Positions 1 through 5,094 of a DNA stretch of 9,078 bases are shown in pieces. The stretch is taken from positions 1 to 9,078 of the forward strand of contig CAKPAV010000053.1 of assembly GCA_934133115.1 (NCBI GenBank). Direction: 5' to 3'. The stretch is from an uncultured Bacilli bacterium (GTDB taxonomy: Bacteria > Bacillota_I > Bacilli_A > RFN20 > CAG-826). Each line of letters begins with the position of its first letter. Position 1 is the first letter of the stretch. The notes beneath the pieces were generated by a model. That model was given only the letters and a program-made list of their open reading frames with translations, made no database searches and was not told where the DNA came from. Position numbers and translations under genes: made by a program.

Positions 1-2
1 GG

Positions 3-75
3 CGCTTACTGTAGGACTCGAACCTACGACCGATCGGTTAACAGCCGATAGCTCTACCGACTGAGCTAAGTAAGC
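3..75 (-). tRNA. tRNA-Asn (anticodon GUU)
   Basis: Asparagine tRNA of 73 nt, read on the minus strand. The cloverleaf folds cleanly: acceptor GCTTACT/AGTAAGC, D arm GCTC/GAGC, anticodon arm ATCGG/CCGAT around the loop CTGTTAA, and T arm GTAGG/CCTAC with loop TTCGAGT. The anticodon is GTT and the discriminator base is G, as expected for tRNA-Asn. The two bases after the discriminator are CC, at positions 2-1, so a genomically encoded CCA tail is likely, with its A just outside the window. The gene lies downstream of the acyl carrier protein gene on the same strand. No convincing terminator separates the two, although a promoter of its own is visible at 111-139. Confidence 0.97.
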
Positions 76-80
76 GTGTT

Positions 81-108
81 TTTTTGCTTAACTATCGCTA
101 AGCAAAAA
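81..108. repeat. Perfect 10-bp inverted repeat in the tRNA-Asn leader
   Basis: The arms TTTTTGCTTA (81-90) and TAAGCAAAAA (99-108) are perfectly complementary and are separated by 8 nt. The order is T-run, stem, A-run on both strands, the reverse of an intrinsic terminator, so no U-tract follows the hairpin. On the minus strand the inner part (GCTTA...TAAGC) repeats the outer five base pairs of the tRNA-Asn acceptor stem just downstream. It could shape processing of the tRNA 5' leader, or be a duplicated fragment of the tRNA end. Its function is unknown. Confidence 0.6.
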
Positions 109-110
109 GA

Positions 111-139
111 ATAATATCATAGATAAAAATAAATTTCAA
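111..139 (-). promoter_or_regulatory. Predicted sigma-A promoter of tRNA-Asn
   Basis: On the minus strand TTGAAA (134-139) and TATTAT (111-116) are separated by 17 bp, close to the sigma-70/A consensus. The first purine at a suitable distance is the G at 103. That would give a short leader of about 28 nt before the mature tRNA, beginning inside the inverted repeat. Confidence 0.6.
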
Positions 140-157
140 CAATTATTTAACAAATTA

Positions 158-379
158 TTAAAGTTTTTTTTCGATTGACTTTAATACGTCTTCAACAGTC
201 TTGAAACTCATTAATTCTTCATTACTAAATTCAACACCATATTTTTCTTCAATATCCATAATTAATTCGACTAAGTCTAAAGAATCTAAGCCTAAAGCTT
301 TTAATTCCATATTAGGATTGATATTGTCTACTTTTACTTTTTCAGCAAACATGTTTTTAATTTCTTCTAGTTTGTTCAT
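158..379 (-). CDS. acpP: Acyl carrier protein
   Basis: A 73-residue acyl carrier protein, the cytoplasmic carrier of growing acyl chains in fatty acid and phospholipid synthesis. The 4'-phosphopantetheine attachment site is the Ser33 of the motif LGLDSLDLVELI (about residues 29-40), followed by the usual acidic helix (MDIEEKYG) and a Lys-rich C-terminus. Its length is that of a normal stand-alone ACP. The start is fixed by GAGGTG at 388-393, 8 nt before the ATG. It stands alone between the terminator of the Tad operon and tRNA-Asn, with its own promoter and no fab or plsX gene beside it. Whether it is the general fatty-acid ACP or a specialised paralogue cannot be told from this window, so the symbol is tentative. 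Confidence 0.93.
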   Translation of the reverse strand: MNKLEEIKNMFAEKVKVDNINPNMELKALGLDSLDLVELIMDIEEKYGVEFSNEELMSFKTVEDVLKSIEKKL

Positions 380-405
380 CTTATAATCACCTCAACTTCA
401 AAATT

Positions 406-433
406 ATTATATCACATAAGTTTTTTTTGTAAA
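406..433 (-). promoter_or_regulatory. Extended -10 promoter of the acyl carrier protein gene
   Basis: On the minus strand TTTACA (428-433) and a perfect TATAAT (406-411) are separated by 16 bp. The bases before the -10 box are TGA, giving the extended motif TGnTATAAT. Transcription would start near position 399, leaving a leader of roughly 20 nt that carries the GAGGTG ribosome site. The -35 box touches the terminator of the upstream Tad operon. Confidence 0.7.
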
Positions 434-471
434 ACTAAATAAAGAGGATTAATGAAAATCCCCTTTATTAG
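431..471 (-). terminator. Intrinsic terminator of the Tad-like operon
   Basis: Arms at 457-471 and 435-450 pair around a 6-nt loop (451-456). In the minus-strand RNA the only non-Watson-Crick position in the upper stem is a G-U wobble, with one bulged A lower down. On the plus strand the same position is an A-C mismatch, so the structure favours the minus strand. The stem base and the bases after it are U-rich (TTTAGTTTTAC). It lies 7 nt beyond the stop codon of the last Tad gene and just before the acp promoter. Confidence 0.72.
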
Positions 472-477
472 TATTTA

Positions 478-630
478 CTATTTACTGCTTGTTTTTGTGA
501 TAGTTTCACTAGCCCTTTCAGTGATAGCGCTATTGGCGGAATTAAATATTGCTTGATAACTAGCAACTAATCCACCAAAGACCATTAATACTAAAAGTAC
601 GCCTAAAATTTGACCTTTAAGTTCTCCCAT
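478..630 (-). CDS. Small Flp-pilin-like peptide (50 aa), last gene of the Tad-like operon
   Basis: A 50-residue peptide starting MGELKGQILGVLL. Residues about 7-27 form one uninterrupted hydrophobic helix rich in Leu, Val and Gly. A polar, Ser/Thr/Ala-rich tail follows, ending TSSK, which looks like an amphipathic helix. Size, single N-terminal helix and position after TadC and a pseudopilin match Flp-type major pilins, which are very small. The start is supported by AAAGGAG (638-644) 7 nt upstream; this ribosome site overlaps the stop codon of the preceding gene, so translation is probably coupled. Unlike classic Flp pilins it has no Glu at +5 after an obvious Gly cleavage point, so processing by a TadV-type peptidase is uncertain. 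It could instead be a small membrane accessory peptide. The pilin assignment is inference from context and shape. Confidence 0.72.
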   Translation of the reverse strand: MGELKGQILGVLLVLMVFGGLVASYQAIFNSANSAITERASETITKTSSK

Positions 631-643
631 GTTTTGCTCCTTT

Positions 644-982
644 CTATTCTATATATCCAATTACTATAGTGCGACTTACTTGAATTAGATATTCTCTATT
701 ATCAAAAAGTCCAGTATAGGAATGTAGAATGCTAAATGAAATAAAATCTCCAAATCCAACATTGGCGGAAGTTTCATTTTTAAAATCAACATAATATGTA
801 TCTTCGACATATTGAATTAGTTCATTTCTTATCTTCCCTTCTTTTTGGATAACAAAAGAAATTTGGGTTGCTATATTTTCTAAAGCAATATATTTAGATT
901 GAATAAACGATGCATCACCTAGTAACATGATTAATGGTATTGTTATTAATAATGCTAATATATTTCCTAAATTAGATGCCAT
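644..982 (-). CDS. Pilin-like (TadE-type) membrane-anchored protein, 112 aa
   Basis: A 112-residue protein with one N-terminal hydrophobic helix (residues about 6-22), then a helical stretch (28-62) and a C-terminal beta-rich part ending in SRTIVIGYIE. This is the general architecture of TadE-like minor pilins and of the small pseudopilins found in Gram-positive Tad loci: anchor helix, extended spine, small outer sheet. No classic cleavage motif with Glu at +5 is visible and there are no cysteines. The ribosome site AGGAGG (991-996) lies inside the end of tadC, 8 nt before the ATG; the reading frames overlap by 11 nt, so expression is coupled to the platform protein. It probably sits in the membrane facing outward as a minor subunit or assembly primer. 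The family assignment is by shape and context only. Confidence 0.7.
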   Translation of the reverse strand: MASNLGNILALLITIPLIMLLGDASFIQSKYIALENIATQISFVIQKEGKIRNELIQYVEDTYYVDFKNETSANVGFGDFISFSILHSYTGLFDNREYLIQVSRTIVIGYIE

Positions 983-1640
983 TTAACATACCTCCTATTA
1001 TACTTACAATGCCAATGATAATAATGATTGTTATTATTGCAGCTCCAACAACTGGTAACAAATTTAATGAGTCATAACGACTATTTATATCCTTTATAAT
1101 TTTCTGTTCATTATCTTTTTTTAGTTGAGAAAATAGTGGCATAAATCTAGAAATATAGGTAATATCAGTGCCGTTTTCAACCATTAAATATAATGAAATC
1201 ATTACTTGTTGTATTAAAGATGAGCCAAAATTATTAGCAAATATAATAAAAGGTGTAACAGATTTATCTTCATCAATATCCGATAATAGAGAAATAAATA
1301 ACTTATTTAAATTATCATTACATATTTCTAGTATTTCATTAATCGATTGATAAACATTATATCCATTACTTAAATATGTTTGAATGTAGTTTAGAGTGGT
1401 AACAAATTCATTTTCAAGTGATTGTTTGTAATTAAGTATTCTTTTATCATAATTAATATTAAAAATGTATAGTATTAAAAATGGGGCTAGAAAAATAAAT
1501 ATTATCAATTTGATATTTTTAAAATAGATAGCAAAAAAGGCAATTAAGCAATTAGCAATAATAATTATTAAAGCTATTTTAGTTATTTCCTTTTTATAAT
1601 TTAAATTAAGATCTATAATTTTATTTTTTAGTTTTTTCAT
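972..1640 (-). CDS. tadC: TadC-like platform membrane protein (T2SSF family)
   Basis: A 222-residue integral membrane protein of the type II secretion F family, the second of two inner platform subunits in Tad systems. Two membrane segments lie near the N-terminus (about 22-40 and 43-61), then a cytoplasmic helical bundle, then a C-terminal segment (about 195-217). The stretch around residues 134-160 (FANNFGSS...SLYLMVENGTD) is the characteristic T2SSF helix pair that contacts the ATPase. It is shorter than typical TadC proteins (roughly 300 aa), having lost part of the N-terminal region. TGGAG (1651-1655), 10 nt upstream, supports the start, which lies 20 nt inside the end of tadB. The presence of two separate platform genes after a CpaF-type ATPase separates this locus from ComG and from type II secretion, which use one. 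Confidence 0.85.
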   Translation of the reverse strand: MKKLKNKIIDLNLNYKKEITKIALIIIIANCLIAFFAIYFKNIKLIIFIFLAPFLILYIFNINYDKRILNYKQSLENEFVTTLNYIQTYLSNGYNVYQSINEILEICNDNLNKLFISLLSDIDEDKSVTPFIIFANNFGSSLIQQVMISLYLMVENGTDITYISRFMPLFSQLKKDNEQKIIKDINSRYDSLNLLPVVGAAIITIIIIIGIVSIIGGMLNGI

Positions 1641-2328
1641 AGTTTATTATCTCCAAAGAACTAAAACAGTTTTTAAGCAGTAAATGAATAGAAAATAGTT
1701 CGAAAATAAAGAAAAATATAATGCCGTATATAAATAAATTGCTCTTTGCCATCATTACAAATACATTAGTCAATCCAAAACGGCAAAATACAATAATAGC
1801 GGTAGAAAATCCCCATAAAATTGAACATTCATATATTTTTCTAGTGTTAATTACTTGTAAAGTGGAAACAATTTCAACATTACGTCTTAATTCTTCACGT
1901 AATAATTCTGTCATCTTTAAAAAATTACCACCATTATTGATATACAAATGTAAGATATTTAAGAAAACTTGATAATTTGGGAAAGTAAAATATGCTTCTA
2001 AACTTTTAAGGTTTTCATAATTATCAATTGAAACTAGTTTATTTAATTCTTTTTTTAATTGTTTACTAACTTGTAATGAAGTGTCTTGATATGCCTTATC
2101 TATTGAATTTGAGATACTTAAACTAATTGAAAATGTATTAATAAAGTTATTACATTCTTTGGTCTTTTGTATAAAAGTAGAGTACTTTTTAAATTTGATA
2201 TTAACATATAAAGAATATAAGAAAGTATAAATAGTGAAAATAGCAGCAAATACATAATTATTTAAAGTAAAATATATTAAAATGAAGACAATAAAGCTAA
2301 GTATTAAACCGATAATCATTTTTATCAT
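1621..2328 (-). CDS. tadB: TadB-like platform membrane protein (T2SSF family)
   Basis: A 235-residue membrane protein, the first platform subunit, predicted to form the membrane ring on which the TadA ATPase acts. Two N-terminal hydrophobic segments precede a soluble helical domain carrying the T2SSF-type pattern YQVFLNILHLYINNGGNF, followed by LREELRR. Two C-terminal membrane segments follow, around ILWGFSTAIIVF and LFIYGIIFFFIF. An in-frame ATG lies 18 nt further upstream at 2346, but the ribosome site AAGGAG (2333-2338) falls inside that extension and serves the ATG at 2328, so the shorter start is chosen. A third ATG at 2319 sits 13 nt from the site and is less likely. The gene overlaps tadA by 32 nt and tadC by 20 nt. 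Confidence 0.86.
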   Translation of the reverse strand: MIKMIIGLILSFIVFILIYFTLNNYVFAAIFTIYTFLYSLYVNIKFKKYSTFIQKTKECNNFINTFSISLSISNSIDKAYQDTSLQVSKQLKKELNKLVSIDNYENLKSLEAYFTFPNYQVFLNILHLYINNGGNFLKMTELLREELRRNVEIVSTLQVINTRKIYECSILWGFSTAIIVFCRFGLTNVFVMMAKSNLFIYGIIFFFIFELFSIHLLLKNCFSSLEIINYEKTKK

Positions 2329-3280
2329 TATTCTCCTTAATATCATAAATTACTTTTAAAGTTAAATCGTTTTTAAATACACCAACTTGATCGATATAAC
2401 GGATTAAAACGCCATTTTCATACTTAATTGCTACATGTATCCCAATATCAAACGCACTATATATTTCTTGTATTAAAATTGAAGAATCCATAGAATTGTT
2501 TGTGCTTTGCATAATCATTTGTAATATTCTTGATGGCGTTGTTTCTAAATTTTTAGCGTGGATAGTGGTAATTAGAGGATGTCCAGTTAAAATAGAACGA
2601 ATTATCGGATACATTTCTTTTCCGCGTGCTTCGGTAATAATTGTCCAATCAGGATTAAATCTTAATGAATTGCTAATTAAATCATCTAAAGTACAATAAG
2701 AAGAATGAGAATCATATTGCCAGTATGTTACATCCATATTGTTACTATCAATTCCTATTAGTTCAGAAACATTGTCAATTACTATAATTCGCGAATTTTT
2801 ATTGCAAAATGTCAATAAATATTTTTGTAATTCGGTTTTTCCTGATCCGGTTTCTCCACATATAACTATTGATTTCTTGTTTTGTATGGCTGTTTTTAGA
2901 AAGTCAAAAACTTTATTAGGAGTTGTTGCTATAATCGTATCAGCATTTATGCCTTTGCTTCCTTTTCTTAAAGCAAATGTGGGACATTTCTCATACGCTT
3001 TTCGACATATAGAATTATGTACTGCATTAAAACGGTATTCTTGAATTGATACATCTAAGATTGGAGTAGTAAGTGAAAACATTTGTTCGGTTAAATTTGC
3101 TATTTGTCTAATAAAATTATTTGCATTTTCTAAAGATAATTTTATATTTGATTTGTGCTTGCCTTTGTTATCTTGATAATATATGTCCTTCCCATTATAA
3201 GAAATATCTGTTATTTTTTTATTGCTTAATAATGGCTTTAAGAATGAATTATTTATATAATCGTATGCCTTATTATACAT
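2297..3280 (-). CDS. tadA: TadA/CpaF-type secretion ATPase
   Basis: A 327-residue cytoplasmic hexameric ATPase of the type II/IV secretion superfamily, CpaF/TadA branch, which powers pilus assembly. The Walker A motif is GETGSGKT (142-149). The acidic box follows as RIIVIDNVSEL (164-174), the Walker B region as PDWTIITEARG with Glu217, and the histidine box as TGHPLITTIHAKN (232-244). Arg251 in the following helix matches the usual position of conserved arginines. The N-terminal domain is short: CpaF proteins usually exceed 400 residues, and here Walker A begins at 142. The start overlaps the upstream stop codon (ATGTATAA) and has only a modest ribosome site, TGGAAG at 3287-3292, so it is probably translated by coupling. 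It precedes tadB directly, the standard Tad order. Confidence 0.94.
   Translation of the reverse strand: MYNKAYDYINNSFLKPLLSNKKITDISYNGKDIYYQDNKGKHKSNIKLSLENANNFIRQIANLTEQMFSLTTPILDVSIQEYRFNAVHNSICRKAYEKCPTFALRKGSKGINADTIIATTPNKVFDFLKTAIQNKKSIVICGETGSGKTELQKYLLTFCNKNSRIIVIDNVSELIGIDSNNMDVTYWQYDSHSSYCTLDDLISNSLRFNPDWTIITEARGKEMYPIIRSILTGHPLITTIHAKNLETTPSRILQMIMQSTNNSMDSSILIQEIYSAFDIGIHVAIKYENGVLIRYIDQVGVFKNDLTLKVIYDIKENNDKNDYRFNT
2333..2338 (-). promoter_or_regulatory. Ribosome binding site that sets the tadB start
   Basis: AAGGAG on the minus strand, 4 nt before the ATG at 2328. It lies inside the coding region of tadA and inside the longest possible tadB frame (ATG at 2346), so it argues for initiation at 2328. 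Confidence 0.65.
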
Positions 3281-3653
3281 AATTTTCTTCCAGACTTAAT
3301 TTATAACTTTTGTCATAAGTAAAAGTGACATTTACATTTACTTTTAATCGCACATTTACAGTTTTGCAAGCATAAGTACAAGGCGTTAAATCATTATAAT
3401 AAGAGTTAATATATAAATAAAAATTATCTGCAAAATCTATCAGATTATAACTTAATGTTTTTGATAATACATTTGATAAAGTATGTAAATCAATGTAAGC
3501 ATCATTAAGACTATCATTAAGCGTAATAGAGTTTTCAAGTGATGACTTTAAAGAAGTATAAAATCTTTGATTAATACTTTCTTTTGCTGTTATATTTATA
3601 AAATTATTAACTGAAAAAATTGTTATAGTAGCAACGAGAAAAAAGATAATCAT
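3273..3653 (-). CDS. Pilin-like membrane-anchored protein, 126 aa
   Basis: A 126-residue protein of no recognised family. It opens with a hydrophobic helix (residues 1-14, MIIFFLVATITIF) with no positive charge ahead of it. A long helical stretch rich in Ser, Asn and Leu follows, then a C-terminal beta-like segment (VRLKVNVNVTFTY). Cys92 and Cys96 form a CTYAC pair that could make a disulfide outside the cell. The layout resembles TadE/TadF-type minor pilins, as does the 112-aa protein at the other end of the operon. Its ATG overlaps the stop of the upstream gene in an ATGA quartet, with GAGG 10 nt upstream (3664-3667). Its stop overlaps the tadA start. It is likely an extracellular-facing minor subunit, by inference from context. 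Confidence 0.65.
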   Translation of the reverse strand: MIIFFLVATITIFSVNNFINITAKESINQRFYTSLKSSLENSITLNDSLNDAYIDLHTLSNVLSKTLSYNLIDFADNFYLYINSYYNDLTPCTYACKTVNVRLKVNVNVTFTYDKSYKLSLEENYV

Positions 3654-4618
3654 TTTAATTTAACCTCGATTTCATTGTCGTTTCGATAATTATCACTTTC
3701 ATCAATCTTTACACAATATTTAGAAGTTGAACAACTACCAATATATTTGTTTAATATATTTAAAGCTTGATAGCCAAGACTTTTGAATTGATAAATTGTT
3801 TTTAAATAAGAAGTTTTAGAATTCTTTGGAACGAAAATAGTGGTTGTGGGTATAAATCCATCTTTAGGAATACGACTTAATAAAAGAGTTTGGACATTAT
3901 AATACAATTTTTCATTAAGTTCCATTTGATAAATATTTGTGTCGGTTTCTTTTAAAATATAAGAAATTTTAACTATTTTATTTTCATCTTGTAATAGTGG
4001 GAAATTATCATCTACATCATCAATAATTAACCATACTTCTTTTCCATCTACCACATTTTCTTCAGTGTAAGAAGTTTTATAAGTTATTCTTAAATTGTTA
4101 ACATTGATATAAGGAAAAGATCTAATTAATCTGTTATTAAAAGAAAATCTAATATATTCACTATATCTTTTTTCATAGCCATCAGCTTGACATATTTGCA
4201 AGGCACTATCGCGTTGATAAGTTTTAGATGTGGTGATGGTTTGATATGAAGTTCTAGCAATATATAATACAAATTCTCGTACACAATAGAATGTATCACT
4301 TTGAGCAGTTATTGTTAGATATGCTTCGTCTTCAATATATCCTGAACTTAAAGTAAATCTTCCAATATAACTGCCATCAACTTTTACAACTTTTGTATTA
4401 ATGGTTTTTGCAATGCCATTAGTTTTAGTTACTATTGCTTTAAATTCTACATCACATTTCACACTAGAAACGAATGTGTATCTAATTGTATGAACTCTCA
4501 GCGCTTCGTTAAAAGCAGTTATTCTTATATTGGCAAAACGATTTTTTAATGTGGTTTCTGTTTTTGGAATTATATTGATACTAAATAAAATAATTGCAAA
4601 TAATTTTTTTATAAGCAT
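3650..4618 (-). CDS. Exported protein of unknown function in the Tad-like operon, 322 aa
   Basis: I do not recognise this family. The N-terminus (MLIKKLFAIILFSINIIPK) has two lysines, a hydrophobic core to about residue 17 and then polar sequence: a signal peptide or uncleaved anchor. The body alternates short hydrophobic and polar stretches with many Thr, Tyr and Val, typical of beta-sandwich extracellular domains, particularly residues 44-125. An acidic segment around 200-213 (DDVDDNFPLLQDE) and five cysteines (55, 112, 143, 296, 302) are visible; the last two are six residues apart near the C-terminus. No ribosome site is visible. The start overlaps the upstream stop by 10 nt, so translation probably depends on reinitiation. 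It ends in TGA within an ATGA overlap. Its position suggests an accessory, tip or surface-anchoring subunit of the pilus. Confidence 0.75.
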   Translation of the reverse strand: MLIKKLFAIILFSINIIPKTETTLKNRFANIRITAFNEALRVHTIRYTFVSSVKCDVEFKAIVTKTNGIAKTINTKVVKVDGSYIGRFTLSSGYIEDEAYLTITAQSDTFYCVREFVLYIARTSYQTITTSKTYQRDSALQICQADGYEKRYSEYIRFSFNNRLIRSFPYINVNNLRITYKTSYTEENVVDGKEVWLIIDDVDDNFPLLQDENKIVKISYILKETDTNIYQMELNEKLYYNVQTLLLSRIPKDGFIPTTTIFVPKNSKTSYLKTIYQFKSLGYQALNILNKYIGSCSTSKYCVKIDESDNYRNDNEIEVKLK

Positions 4619-4965
4619 ATATTATAATATTTTAGAAACATCATCATTGCATGTTTCTTTTTGCGATAAAAAGAACTACGAGAATACAAAGAAAACCACC
4701 AATCTTTGTTTCGATAATAAAATTCATTGATAATAAATACTCTATCATTTTCATCAAGAGTAAAAAGCGCTTGCCTTACTTTAAAAAGTAAATACATGTT
4801 TTTGGAATTGCCACTACTAAAATAAGGATAATCCTCTTCTTTTAATAAAATACTATTACGAGCTAAAAAATTACTACTAAACGTTATGTTTCTAATTTTA
4901 ATAAAAATATCATTAATGTCTTTTTCCATACTTTTATATGATGCTCGCTTTTTATGAACACTCAT
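4609..4965 (-). CDS. Small HTH (sigma region 4/ArpU-like) protein, probable MG284/MPN403 relative
   Basis: A 118-residue basic, soluble protein. The C-terminal half (about 68-111) has the layout of a sigma-70 region 4 or ArpU-type helix-turn-helix. A helix starts LDENDRVFIINEFYY, a Trp-Trp-Phe linker follows (89-91), then a Ser/Arg/Lys-rich helix YSRSSFYRKKKHAMMMFL in the recognition-helix position. This pattern recalls the MG284/MPN403 family of Mollicutes and phage-type ArpU regulators; both are from memory and unverified. The N-terminal half shows no known motif. It is the first gene of the Tad-like operon, with a strong ribosome site (GGGAGG, 7 nt from the ATG), so it may regulate this operon. 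It could instead be a structural nucleic-acid-binding protein; nothing here proves DNA binding. Confidence 0.72.
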   Translation of the reverse strand: MSVHKKRASYKSMEKDINDIFIKIRNITFSSNFLARNSILLKEEDYPYFSSGNSKNMYLLFKVRQALFTLDENDRVFIINEFYYRNKDWWFSLYSRSSFYRKKKHAMMMFLKYYNICL

Positions 4966-5004
4966 TTTTTAACCTCCCATATAACATATAGTGAATAAGA
5001 AGAT

Positions 5005-5028
5005 AAAAAGCGAAAAAAAGCAAAAAAA
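5005..5028. other. Three phased A-tracts in the divergent control region
   Basis: Runs of five, seven and seven adenines (5005-5009, 5013-5019, 5022-5028) are centred about 9 bp apart, close to one helical turn, so the DNA is probably curved. For the rightward promoter they lie about 45-70 bp upstream of the start, where an UP element would sit. For the leftward Tad transcript they become U-tracts in the first transcribed bases. Confidence 0.5.
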
Positions 5029-5056
5029 TTATATTTATATTTAAAGTGAAATAAAA
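5028..5056 (-). promoter_or_regulatory. Candidate promoter of the Tad-like operon
   Basis: On the minus strand a perfect TATAAT (5028-5033) lies 17 bp from a weak -35 box, TTTTAT (5051-5056). Transcription would start near 5021 and give a leader of about 55 nt, rich in U-tracts, before the ATG at 4965. The poor -35 box would suit activator dependence, but AT-rich DNA yields chance matches, so support is moderate. Confidence 0.4.
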
Positions 5057-5068
5057 TGTTGCTATACT
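5040..5068 (+). promoter_or_regulatory. Extended -10 promoter of the guanylate-kinase-like gene
   Basis: TTTAAA (5040-5045) and TATACT (5063-5068) are 17 bp apart, and TGC precedes the -10 box, giving the extended motif TGnTATACT. The start would be near 5075, with the ribosome site AGTGAGG (5081-5087) 7 nt before the ATG. Its core elements interleave with those of the leftward Tad promoter. Confidence 0.6.
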
Positions 5069-5094
5069 TACGATATAAAAAGTGAGGACTCATT

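Noticed and set aside
81..108. Inverted repeat as a terminator of the acyl carrier protein gene
   Set aside because: On both strands the T-run is on the 5' side and the A-run on the 3' side of the stem, the wrong order for an intrinsic terminator, and a promoter sits between it and the acp stop codon.
2329..2346. Longer tadB beginning at the ATG at 2346
   Set aside because: The AAGGAG ribosome site lies inside this extension and no comparable site precedes 2346.
2739..3044. 101-codon open frame on the plus strand
   Set aside because: It lies wholly antisense to the well-supported tadA gene and shows no domain or credible ribosome site. Other plus-strand frames at 201-386, 1168-1350, 1721-1972, 2496-2699, 4530-4730 and 7447-7668 are rejected for the same reason.
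644..4618. Identification of the locus as a ComG competence pilus or type II secretion system
   Set aside because: The ATPase has the CpaF pattern and is followed by two separate short platform proteins, the Tad arrangement. ComG and type II systems have one larger platform protein and recognisable ComGC/GspG-type pilins with a Glu at +5.
4620..4635. TATAAT just upstream of the 322-aa gene as an internal promoter
   Set aside because: It is only a few bases from the ATG, so transcription would start after the start codon, and no -35 box is evident; chance matches are common in such AT-rich DNA.
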